DNA from: Anastrepha obliqua
Lineage: Eukaryota; Arthropoda; Insecta; Diptera; Tephritidae
DNA length: 64,000 nucleotides
Direction of reading: 5' to 3'
NCBI RefSeq assembly: GCF_027943255.1
Contig: NC_072895.1
Location: forward strand, 39,158,001-39,222,000
The position numbers and the translations under genes were made by a program. Below, piece by piece: positions 23,295 to 34,658 of the stretch. How positions within the stretch are numbered: the first letter of the stretch is position 1; each line of letters begins with the position of its first letter. A model generated the notes under the pieces. It did no database searches. It was given only the letters and a program-made list of their open reading frames with translations, and had not been told where the DNA came from.

Positions 23295-26200
23295 ATGGTA
23301 CTCAAAGAAAATATACCAAATTTGCCACCTGTTGTGAAGTGGATTGGAAGTACCAAACAGACGGAAGTTTACGTGCCTAGATTGGCTCACAAAGAAGTAA
23401 AATTTTATGATAAGTGTATTTATGGAGATTTAACACTTAGTTTGGGTGACTGTATTCTTGTGTCCAATGCTGATGCTGCTGAACCGGATACTGTAGATGG
23501 CTGCGATATAGGCAAAATATTGCATCTGTACGAACTACGTGAAGATACCAATCGTGATCCCTACCGGGCCATTGTCCAGTGGTACTCCCGTCCAGAATGC
23601 GTGCCTCACAAAGAGTTTGATCGAGACGATATTTGCCTTAATTTCGATACGGAATTGATAGAAGAGCACCGGCCATACGATCCAGATATCTCGCTTGAGA
23701 CCGTATTTCGAAAATGTGTCGTACTAATTGGCGGAATTGAGGAATCTGCCAGGGCAATTTTACACAAATACAAGGCGAAAAGTAACAACTGTCCAATGTT
23801 TGTCTGTCGGTATAAATTTATTAAAGATAAAAAGAGCTACAAAATTGTACCTCTAGAATGGAATACCGATGAATTTGCCGCCAAGGCAGATTCTACAGTA
23901 AAAAGTCGTGGTAGAAAAAAAAATTGCTCAGGCGACTCGCCAAGTGATATTGCGAAGGAAAAGAAATTGACACGAGTTGCTAGAAGTGCTTCAGCCCGTA
24001 AACAAAAAGTTCATATCGACACAGTGGTAAAAAAACGAAGAGCTTCCGTCGCTGCTGCAACGGCATTGGAGTTCATTGACTGCAATGTTTTCGAAAGTGA
24101 AGGAAAAGTATCGCCTATTAAAATAGTAGGTGGAAGAAATGTTGTGCGTTTATCAGCGAAAAAAAAAATTGGGACGCCAAGTGAAACAAATACGTGTTTC
24201 ACACTCACCTCACCACTCGCCGAAAGGAATAGAAAAGTGACAACGCCAACCACTCGTGTTGCAAACGCACGTCGCAATCTGAATTTAAGTTTGGATAATG
24301 GTGCTGATGCCAGTGTAGAATCTGACTGTCTAAATTATTCTATAGTCAGAACACCGACAACATCAGAAGAACCAACCAGCGATATGAAAATAAAACTTAG
24401 ATTATCTGCAATGTTAGTATTAACAAATTTTATCAATAAAATATAAAGCTTTAGTAATAAAAATTAAATTTTTTAGACAACACACAAGTAAACTTGCAGA
24501 AATGGATGAAAAGTTCTCCGATCCCCTCTCTATGAGTCATGCAGCTGAGCGTACAGTCAAACATACGCCAGGGGAGATTTATTCTACACCTACAAAGAAA
24601 TCGAAGATAACTAACGATGATGCCGAAATAACGCCATCTATTCGACGCAAGAGTATTCTTAAATCTGCCACAAGGCGGCAAGGTATTTGCCTTCAATTAT
24701 AACGTTATAGTCAATAAATGATTTATTTTCAGTCGATAGCACCCCAAAACGCAGTATTCAACTGTCGGACATTGTTGAAAAGCGAGTTTTCAACGATGAA
24801 GATTATATTTCCACACCAAAACGTAAACCGAAAGGAGATGATAATACCATGAAACGATCGGCACTCAAAAATGCTGCAATAATCCGCAGACGTAATTCCA
24901 CTACAGCTGTAGCAGGAGCGATTACTCCATCGCAGAAACTGAAGATGATGCGTCGTGGTGAGTTATCACCAGCAATGGAAAATAGGCGCCTTACAGTTTT
25001 AGCTGAAGCGCAACAAAAATCTGATCTGCAAATAGCACGTGAACGTTTGCATGTTTCGGTGGTTCCAAAGAGTCTTCCATGCAGGGAAAAAGAATTTGAC
25101 AATGTGTATGCATTTTTAGAAGGAAAAATACAAGATCAATGTGGAGGATGTATGTACGTGTCTGGGGTACCTGGAACTGGCAAAACAGCAACGGTTACCG
25201 GAGTCATAAATATGTTACAGCACAAACAACAGGAAGATGAATTACCGAGCTTTGAATATGTCGAAATCAATGGCATGCGTTTAACCGAACCACGTCAGGC
25301 ATATGTGCAAATCTACAAACAATTAACGGGGAAAACTGTTTCCTGGGAACATGCGCATTCATTACTGGAGAAACGTTTCACGACGCCAGCACCACGCCGT
25401 GTTACAACAGTGCTTTTAGTCGACGAGTTAGATATTCTTTGCAACCGGCGACAGGATGTTGTTTACAATATACTCGATTGGCCAACAAAAACTGCTGCTC
25501 GGTTGGTGGTGGTGACTATAGCTAATACAATGGATTTGCCTGAGCGGCTACTAATGGGTAAGATGTAATTTTTTGTGTTGAAATTAAATCATTTAATTTA
25601 TTTATTAACGTGTATTATTATTTTTCTAGGCAAAGTGACTTCTCGTCTTGGTTTAACGCGTCTCACCTTCCAACCCTACACACATAAACAATTGCAGGAA
25701 ATCGTTACAATGCGTTTGAGCGGTTCAGATACCTTTAAAAGTGATGCTGTACAACTTGTGGCACGGTTAGTGTGCATAATTCGTTCAATATAACAAATTT
25801 TTTCATTTATTCATTTCATTACAGCAAAGTAGCCGCAGTTTCAGGTGATGCACGTCGTGCCTTAGACATATGTCGACGAGCTACAGAAATCGCTGAAGCA
25901 GCCATTCTTCCTACGGACAGCGACAACATTAGGCCAGTCCAAAAGTATGTTAGCATTGCACATGTACAGCAGGCACTGTCTGAAATGATTGCAAGTGCTA
26001 AAGTACAAGCCATAAAGAACTGCTCTCGCATGGGCAAAATTTTTCTACAGGCTGTACTTGCCGAAGCGACTCGTACTGGCGTCGAAGAAACATCCTTCTT
26101 GGGTGTTTATTCGCAAGTCGAGAATTTGGCAGCGTTTGAAGGCATTACTGTGCCAACTCCGGGAAATTGTTTGCGTATTTGTTCAAAGTTGTGCGCCGAG

Positions 26201-26305
26201 CGTTTACTTATCGCCGAAAGTGGACGAAATGATATTTTCCAAAAGATTCTCCTCAACGTAAGCGTCGATGATATTCATTATGCGTTACGTGTAAATGGAA
26301 TTTAA
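23295..26305 (+). CDS. Orc1: Origin recognition complex subunit 1
   Basis: Exons 23295-24412, 24477-24682, 24733-25557, 25630-25765, 25825-26305; all GT-AG; 921 aa, essentially the length I recall for Drosophila Orc1 (about 924). Orc1 is the ATP-binding subunit of ORC, which marks replication origins and loads MCM helicase with Cdc6. The N-terminal part (about residues 30-190) reads as a BAH domain, ending near CRYKFIKDKKSYKIVPLEW. A basic, Ser/Thr-Pro-rich disordered linker follows (many TP and SP sites). The AAA+ domain has Walker A GVPGTGKTA at about 586-594 and Walker B LLVDELD at about 670. A winged-helix segment ends the protein (DDIHYALRVNGI). The 85-bp gap to the 3' end of the convergent PIG-G gene means their 3' untranslated regions probably overlap. 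Confidence 0.97.
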
Positions 26306-26390
26306 GCAGTCAAATAATATATAATTCAATTTTCTATTTTAATTTAAAACTAACCAGATATTAATAGTCGTAATATATAAAGCACTTATG

Positions 26391-29300
26391 TTACAAATTG
26401 AATATGTACAAGTTAATTGTTGTCATAAAAACCGTTAGAAAAAGTACGATCACTCTGTAATATTCGTAAAACGCTTTAGGCGCGAATACTGAGTAGATAA
26501 AAAGATGATAGCGAAAGAATAACAGTAACCAAAAATAAATTAGCACAGGTAAAAATATACTTAATGTGTAAAAATAAAGAATAAAATTTATATGCTCAGT
26601 CGTACACAATTTGTTTGTTTTGATGATATCGTTTTCTTGCAAAATATGTGTAATTAAATACACAATTGCAGTTAGCGGTGCAGAGTACATGTTTAGTGTT
26701 ACAAGGATTCCCACAATTATTGGATTATATGTGGTTTGACCGATGTAACCAGGATTGAGATCGATTGTAGCAAAACTATTTGAATTACCCTAAAAAAACA
26801 AAGTCTTTTAAATTAAGCATGACATGTTCATTCCAAAATATTTACCTGATAAAAGTAAAACATATTTGACACTAGTATAGTGCATAAAACCTTCGATAAG
26901 TACTTGTAATTATGAAGTGTCTTCTTTTCTAATTTGCTGCACATATCATAAGACAAGGAGAGAGTGTAGATCAAAGAGGCTACTAGAACAACGTTATGGG
27001 GCTTATGCAGCAACATCGAAATTAGAAGTAAAAAAGTTACTACAACTTTGAAACAACCTGCTGGGGAAGTGTGCAATTGGTGGCCATTTAGTCGTTTTGA
27101 ATTTAATACAACAGATGATAAACTAGTGCAGGTGGCTATACCGACAACAATCCAGAAATAATTCAGAATAAAGTTGTCACTGAAAGAGAAAATAGTTTGA
27201 TAATGTTAATTTAAACTGTTATATATCACATTGCAGAAAAATGTTGACGAAGAAAGTATTTTATTTAAATATATATTATAATAAGAAGCATTTAATGGGC
27301 GAAAAAATACAGTTTATTTGTGGTGCTACTTACCAAGAACTTGTATCGAATATAGAAAAAACAGTTCCCTTAGAAGCACGATAGCAATAGATTAGCATTG
27401 CAGCCAAGGAGTAAATGGCAAACTCTTTGTGCGTTTGTACGAATATACGTTGATGTAAACATAATGAAAACAGGACCAGACCTGAGAGGAAAAAATTGTA
27501 AATCAATGAAAATAATTATATTTAAAAATACCTTTTGAACATACCAGCTGCTAACACACAACTCAACCATGGCTTTGCTTTTTCGTGATTAATATAAGAT
27601 CCAACTACGTTCCAACGTGCCAAAATAGCCAAACCGCTACACACCAGCAACGATGAATGTGATTTGAAAATCCTTTTCAAAAAAACGCTATACAATGCTA
27701 AACTGTTTTCGCACAATTCTAGTTTACTGGCCCACAGCTCTTTACAGAAGCTTTGAAAGTAGAGCAAAATCAATGCACTTGTACCTAGATAATGCCACAT
27801 TTTATCTTCGTTTTCGATAAATGATGAAGAAGACAGCGATATGGAATGAAATACTAAGCAACCCAAAAGTACCCAGATTTGGGTAGGAAGTGAGATTTGC
27901 AGGTCAGTGCAATCATGAAAACTCCGCGAAATTTGTTTTGTCATATTCAATAGTAAGTGAACATTCGCCATTATTGCCAACAAAAGCGCGAAGGTACTTA
28001 TGGTTCCGGTGGTAGTGATGTATCGTTGGTAGTGACACAATTTATTTATGCATACTGCAATTACAATTGTGCATAAGAACTCGCCTTTTCCCGTGAGCAA
28101 ATCGTTCACGTTTCCCTTGTTAAATACCAACAGGGTTTGTGATACTACCTAAAAACGATTGATAAAGTATGTTATTGTTAATTATTTTGTAATTTGATTA
28201 CCAGTGTCATTAGCGATAATCCAATAGCAATAAGCCCATAATCGAATTGCACCAATGAGTCAGACAGTTGTTCTGAAATGTCACGTGATAATCGTAAATA
28301 GTGTACTTTAGCGTCTTCGAAAGTAAAAGCATTCTCAAAATTTTCATTTCGCTTTGTTAAAAGGAATTGTTTGTGCGCTGACTTGGCAGTTGTAAACCAT
28401 TTGGATGTAGCTAGAATAATTGAAAATCGTGCAACTATGTACAAATATAAAGATAATTGCAGTAACTCACAACTGGAATCGATATATTCCTTTCCGAATT
28501 TTATGTTAGCTTTTCGCATTAAATGTAAAGCATTGTAATAATATGCATAAAGTTGATCTTCAAAAGAGAATTCGTGCAATAGCTCGGGAATCAAACACCC
28601 AACAGACATTGGTGGTATTTCCATGGACCATAATATCGCCAATGTGGGAGCAATATCTATTTGATTATACTCATTAGATCTGGAACTTTTGTCAAATATA
28701 TTTCAGGCTGTTTTTAATCGTTGTTTCATATCATAGATAGAAATACCTCTTTGTGTTACAATTTTCCTTGAAAATAAGAAACGGTACATACATTTCACCG
28801 TAAGTGCTCCCTCCATGTCCACCGCCGTCCCTCATGCCATGGTCACCAGTCAGCAGAAGTAATTGTTTGTGAAAATGCTTTTTTCATTTGGTAATTAAAA
28901 TTTATAGGGAAAATATCTCGCTCAAGCATACATACCCTAGATTTGTATACCTTTTCCACAACTTTATCCATTTCAATCAGTTTTAATGGAATTTTTGAAC
29001 TTTCGCTACCTTCTACGTGACCAATGTGATCTAGTCCTAGATAATGCAGCACCAACAACATCCAGTCGGTTTCCTGTAGTTCTTTAGAAAGAACTTTTGT
29101 TACGTTCTTGTCCCCCTATTTACAAGATAATCAGCGTTTTAAACTAGGAATTCACTCTTTAAACTGCTATCCACCTCATAAAAGTCGTTCACAAAAAAGG
29201 AATCAGCGTTAGCGGTAAAGCGTTTAAACTGTTTAGGGAAGAGACTTATCCATGTCCGATCACCGGCGAAAACAGCAGTCTCATTACGTTGCTGTAAACG

Positions 29301-29782
29301 ATGTAATAAAGAGTCCGACAGCTGCTCAACGTGACCAATGTTTAAGATAATATCAATAAAATTGGAGACAGTACCAGTCATTAAGCTTTTAAGGCGAGGC
29401 ATAGTCACTGTGGGTATATTAACTCGTACTTTCAGCCGACTACACGAGTTTTTATATGAAAAGGGCATATCCCTTGATGTGGGAAAATCAGAACGCATTG
29501 CATCCACCAGCATAAGTATTGTCTGAGTGTAAAGCTGTGCCGGCGGAGTCAATCTGTGTACGAATTAACATATGTATGTAATTTAATTACTATATAAATT
29601 ACGTTTTAAAAAAAAGAGGCTTACCTCAACTCGTCCAAATTTTGTGGTCGACCCTCCCTTGTGGCATGTTCTAATGTATAGTTGTTTATTGGAAAGAACC
29701 CAAATAAAAAAATTCCAGCACCATAGATAAACGTTATTATCATCCATAACAAAAACAATTTGCTGTATTTTGTTTGCTCCAT
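26391..29782 (-). CDS. PIG-G: GPI ethanolamine phosphate transferase 2 (PIG-G/GPI7)
   Basis: Exons on the minus strand: 29782-29625, 29553-29175, 29115-28936, 28877-28747, 28685-28202, 28148-27545, 27481-27334, 27179-26846, 26789-26391; all GT-AG; 938 aa. The enzyme adds ethanolamine phosphate to the second mannose of the GPI anchor precursor in the ER lumen. A signal-anchor (LFLLWMIITFIYGAGIFLFG) is followed by an alkaline-phosphatase-fold domain. The metal and nucleophile motifs are all present: LVDAMRSD, PTVTMPR (Thr nucleophile at about 101-103), GDRTW, HYLGLDHIGH, TGDHGM and GGGHGG. About ten membrane segments follow. The C-terminus GNSNSFATIDLNPGYIG with RYHLFIYSVFAPK matches GPI7 rather than PIG-O or PIG-N, which lack the LHYLGLDHIGH form. 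Exon 2 runs open past its true donor; splicing out 59 nt (29116-29174) restores a gapless family match (DFYE-GDKNVT). Convergent with Orc1. Confidence 0.93.
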
Positions 29783-30208
29783 TTATAATGATATCCCAAT
29801 GAAATAAATCTTATTTGCCGTAAAATTTCACATCCATGTTATAAATAAATTATATTTGTCAACTTGAAATCTTTACTATACGTAGCACAAACATGGGTCT
29901 CAAAATGTAATTTGTTTCCAATATCTATGGCATGAATGAGGCCTTTGCGGCAACCAGTGATGTGCTACTTCTTCGGTACTATATACTTAAAAAAAATTTG
30001 GTACTCAATAATTTTCAAGGTATCGAAAGTTTCGGATCCATATCAAATCAGTACCGTATGACGATAAATACTTAAGCGCATCGAGTCAGCACATCTCTAC
30101 CATCAATGCATTAAACCAGCGATGCCAAAACGAGAAAATTTTTCATTTTGTGGTAATTTCTGATAAGTTAGTTAAATGGAAAAATAATATTTGTACACAT
30201 ATATGATC

Positions 30209-30285
30209 ATTTGTGGAACAACATTAAGATGCAGACCACAAGTAGGAGGAGGAGCTCGGTCAAACACCCAGAAAAGCGTAAACGT
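30209..30285 (+). repeat. SINE 3' fragment, plus orientation
   Basis: ATTTGTGGAACAAC, AGATGCAGACCACAAG, AGGAGGAGGAGCTCGGTCAA and ACACCCAG followed by a TA-rich tail match the 3' half of the full SINE at 17234-17552 in opposite orientation. Confidence 0.8.
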
Positions 30286-31470
30286 CAAATATATATATAA
30301 TATATATATATTTATATACATATGTACAGTTGAACCTCTATCGGCGGAATGCTGAATGATTTATTTTTTATCTCTATTAACCGTGATTTACCGTTTGTTT
30401 ATTTTTCAACTATATCGCATACAAAGTCGTTTATTGCAGGAAAAATTAAAATCTAAAGAAAAAAGACTATCCTAAAAGACTTTACGTCATGAAATCAAAT
30501 AAGTTATGTATAATATTGCAGCTCTCGATTTTATTCGTATATATCCAAACAGCCCAGGCGAATGAGCAACGAGTACTCGCAATTACTCAATTAGAATTAT
30601 TATTTTGGTAATAATCTTGCTTTTAAATTATCTTTTTCTAATTTTACTTAAATGCAATTATAGTTTTGCTTTTTTTACCTGTAACTAGTCTGTAAGAACT
30701 ATAACTGTAATTGAAAAAAAAAGTTCTAGGTTATAAATAACTATGAATGTGCATAAATTGAATGTAAATAAATTGTATAGATTTGCTTTGTTTTTGTTTT
30801 ATGTTGTGTTAAATTGTGGTAAGAAATGAGGGGGTCTCTTCTCTGAAAAATGCTCCCCATTTCACTGTTTCACTGCATTCAACGCAGACGAATTCTTAAA
30901 AAGCAAGTTACTACAGCAGCTGATATTTTTCTTGATCTTTTTTAAAATCTAAGTTTGAAGTCACTTTTTTTTCTTTTAAAAGTCAGAGAAAAAGATCAAT
31001 ATGGAGAGCTGCTAAAGTGAATTACGAATGGACCGTTCGCATAGGGTAATTTATGAACTATCAAGCAAATTACGAGGCGTAGGAACATAGCAGATATTTC
31101 TGGCTGACTATTTAGTCGGTCTCTCTTGAGTCACATGAATAAACATAAAGGTGCACAGACTACACCAACTTTATTACCGGCGACTAAATAGTTGGATGTG
31201 CAGCCCAATTGCGATCAAACATAAAGGTCTGCCGACTGATTGAGAAGCAAGGCACCCGTGAAACGCGTGAAATTTTCCCGCTACCAATCGATTATTGAAG
31301 ACCGGCTGGCCCAATGATTTTTCCGTTCCTTTTTATTTGTCTTTTTTCTTGGACCTGTAATAAAAACCTTTAGGAAAGAAGACTCGAAAATTTCTTAATT
31401 ATTGAACCACACCTAGGGATGTAATATATGAATAAAAATATTAATTTATTAATTGACACAATCGCTGTAG

Positions 31471-31486
31471 TGTGACGTCACACGTG
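31471..31486. promoter_or_regulatory. CRE-like palindrome joined to an E-box
   Basis: TGTGACGTCACA is a perfect 12-base palindrome containing TGACGTCA (the CREB/ATF site), and it overlaps CACGTG (a bHLH E-box). It lies 460 bp upstream of the zinc-finger gene at 31946. Function is not shown; a chance match is possible. Confidence 0.35.
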
Positions 31487-31945
31487 TGCAATTTATTCTT
31501 CAATTGTATGTGTGATTTCTTCTTTTTCTTGCATTCTTGTTTCATTTACATTTTCGAATTTCGTTCACACAACTGTACTAGTGTGATTTCATACCTCTCT
31601 CTTGAACATAATCTTGTATCATTTATGCAAGCAACCAATTTTTGCCGATCAGCTAAGATTTTGCTTCACATATATGAGGAAATTTAAAATAAATAGAAAA
31701 ACAGAAATTTTGCATTCATTTTACTGATACTCGTATTGGTACGATGAACATTGCATTCAAATTAAAAATTGGAAAAATCAAACTCCCAAACTGAGTAATA
31801 TTTATTGCTGTTTTAGTATCAAGTTATAAGTTTTTGCCTGTGAAGATATTGGATAAGAATTCGATAACTAAATTCTGAATGGTTTACCCATCACTAAAAT
31901 ACACATTTGTCGAACTTTTACGATTAATAATAATATTTTCGGGAA

Positions 31946-33988
31946 ATGGATATTTGTGGTAATGTTTTGGTCTCAAAAGATGTCCTTAAATTTGCATTAA
32001 AATGTTTATACTGTGAAAAAGATATACAAGAATGGGAAGCCTTTGTTAGTCATATTCAAAGCTTACATTATACAGGCTATGAAGAACCTCTTATTGATCC
32101 AATCGCGCAACTAGATTTCAAAGAGAACATCGCTTTCGAATGGGTAAAGGAAGAAGAAGCAAATCCCACTACAAGCGGACAATGGGAAGAAAATGTAAAT
32201 GGCTTAAAAATGGAAATACCATCCGACGAAGAATGTTTGAAGGAGGAGGTAGATTTTTATTTACAAAAATTCGACTCAAAATATCACGTACTTTTATTTT
32301 CTTTCATACAGCCAACAGAAGACCCGGTTTCGGATAATGGCAAAGTATCAGAATACGACGATAAAGAGGACAGCTCCGACTCAAATTCTTCAAATGAACA
32401 TACTATAAGAAATAAAAAGCCTCCCAAAAAGGTCTGTTTTCGTACATGTACATTTCTTAAAAACTGAACACATTGTCATTGCAGTTTAAGCCATCTTTTT
32501 ATAGAAGCAACAAGAATACCTCGGTGTTTATTGAAATATTTGAAAAGGCTCCATGTTTATGGGATCCTAATGATGATGACTATAATAATAGCACAGTGCG
32601 TTCTAATAGTAAAAATGAAATAATAAAGCAGATGAGAAAAAGATGCCAAGTTACATTAACCAATAAAAAACTGTGGGAAAGCCTTCGTGAATTATATTCT
32701 CTTTATAAGACAACGGCGTTAGCTGTAGAGAAAAAGTCAGATTCAAAATCGAAAAAACTTTCCGCAGTAGTTTTGGGTTATTTTGAAAAGTGTTCTTTTC
32801 TTTCTGCTGCAAAGGACGACTTCTTGGACATTCTTGAAGATACGCCAAATACAACTACGGTAACTTCATACCTTTTTGTATTTTAAAGTCATTTTACTTG
32901 GAACAATACATATATATTTCCAGAATTTAAGTTTTGCATCACTGAATACTACAACGATAGCATTTATCGACACATATGCACGCTTTCCAGGGCTTTATGA
33001 TACTAAACATGCGGACTTCACGTATGTGGTTTTACGTAAACAAAGGTATAAAGAAATGGCAGACATTCTAAAACTCGAACACAAGGTAGAATTTACCGAT
33101 GAAGAGATTTACAAGGGTATAGATTACCTGCGCCATTGGTATTTTAAGCTGAAAAGCCGTTTAGCAAAGAATTTGAAGTTGAAAGATTTATCGAGCGCAG
33201 CGCAATTTTATGTGGAAAAATGTAGTTTTCTTCCAGATAGATCTCGCAGAGAAAAAATTAGATGTACAGAGTGCGATAAATGCTTCCAAACTAACGCTAT
33301 GAAACAGGTTCACCTTTTCAAGGAACACAATATTGGTGATTTGCCCTACAAGTGTACGGACTGTAACAAATCATTTAGCTCAAATGCAGCATTAACAGGT
33401 CATCAGCGACGTAATCATATGGAGAAAGTGCATAAATGTGAATTCTGTGAAAGGAAATTTGCAGTAATACCAGATTTGAAACATCACATGGAGATACATA
33501 CTGGCCACAAGCCCTTCGTATGTGAATTATGTGGGAAAGCGTTTCGCACTCGAACAAAGTTGGGCTTCCATTCGAATGCAATACATTTAAAGCTACGAGC
33601 ATTCAAGTGTTCCATGTGTCCTAAAGATTTCCTGAAAAGTCGCGATCTAAAGGATCACATTAAGTCTCATCTTAATATTCGGGATAAGATATGTGAAACC
33701 TGTGGTAAGGGATTTACAAACTCCCACGCACTACTGCGACACAGGCAATTACATGCAGAAGTTAAAAAGTATGCCTGCAAATTTTGTGAAAAAAGATTTT
33801 ATCAATTTGTAGGTATGAATTCGCATATGAAGCACAGGCACGGTTACTACCCTCAAAAGAAATTTGAAAAGAAAACTGAAAGTACGAAGTTGGCTACAAA
33901 TATTGAAAAGGACGCGGATTGCACAGAATTATCTAAACCTGTTGAACAGAAAACAGAAAACACGTCGTCTACTTCAAATAATGACTAA
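31946..33988 (+). CDS. MADF/C2H2 zinc-finger protein, tandem copy A
   Basis: Exons 31946-32248, 32312-32431, 32485-32859, 32924-33988; all phase 0 and GT-AG; 620 aa. It starts MDICGNVLVSKDVL with an N-terminal C2H2 finger (LKCLYCEKDI...HIQSLH). An acidic exon 2 (DDKEDSSDSNSSNE) follows, then two MADF-like modules (CLWDPNDDDYNN and GLYDTKHADF) and seven C-terminal C2H2 fingers from CTECDKCFQT to CKFCEKRFYQ. The tail (KKFEKKTESTK) is Lys/Glu-rich. Likely a nuclear DNA-binding regulator. The next gene is its direct duplicate, with the same exon number and phases. AATAAA at 34102-34107 is a good poly(A) signal. The relation to Drosophila az2/CG1602/CG1603 is inferred. Confidence 0.88.
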
Positions 33989-34658
33989 GGTTTGCCTGCA
34001 TATTTATAATTAAAATCCTTATTTAAATCATGAGCCTAGTTATAATTGTTTCAACATAATGAATTTCATATACTACATACCCAGTAATTTGATTCCATTT
34101 TAATAAAGAAATATACTTAGCACTACTTGACGTAATTTTGAATCTGATTTATTTAGTATTTTTTTTTTTTAACAATTTACATTGGACACAAATCCATAGA
34201 GTTAATGGAGCAGATAAGTCAACTAGGCAACCTTTTTACCGAACTAGATTTAGATAGAAAATGAATGGTTCTATAAAATACATTGTATTAACAAAGTTTG
34301 GAAAAGTCTACACTGATTTCAATATTTTTACCTCGTCCTCTAAAGTTTAGTTCATGGATCTACCTAATTACCTAAGCTTCTCATTTTCTTCAGTAGTATT
34401 GTATGTAATGCCCTCCTATATCTAATCTTAAATATATAGTTCATATATTTGTTTCTAGAATGACTGTATTAGTTTACTTTCATACAAAAACAATATGCTT
34501 TGATTAAAATTTTGTTTACACTCTTCTTCTTTTTAAAAAGCATCTATTCACGTTCGCCTTACTTAGAAGTTATTGTGAATGGTACCCAATAAAGTGAAAT
34601 AAAATACACAATCGCCGATATTGTCAATTGTTTCCCACTTCAGATTTTTGGAATAAAA
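33989..34658. other. Intergenic spacer between tandem zinc-finger genes
   Basis: 670 bp. It contains the poly(A) signal of copy A at 34102 and the presumed promoter and leader of copy B (the last 100 bp lose the AT-run character). No repeats of the families listed here. Confidence 0.6.

Larger units (their letters stand above)
29783..31945. other. Intergenic, no gene seen
   Basis: It holds a SINE tail in plus orientation (30209-30285), a (TA)n stretch (30285-30320) and a C+G-richer patch at about 31015-31310 with short inverted repeats and broken frames. A CRE/E-box cluster (31471-31486) lies 460 bp before the next gene. Short frames at 31472-31687 look like noise. Confidence 0.6.

Noticed and set aside
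24491..24702. Separate short gene inside Orc1
   Set aside because: It is Orc1 exon 2, joined in frame on both sides by GT-AG introns.
29116..29184. Alternative 71-nt PIG-G intron ending at AACAAAAG
   Set aside because: Weak donor and acceptor, and it deletes the conserved NVT; the 59-nt intron gives a gapless family match.
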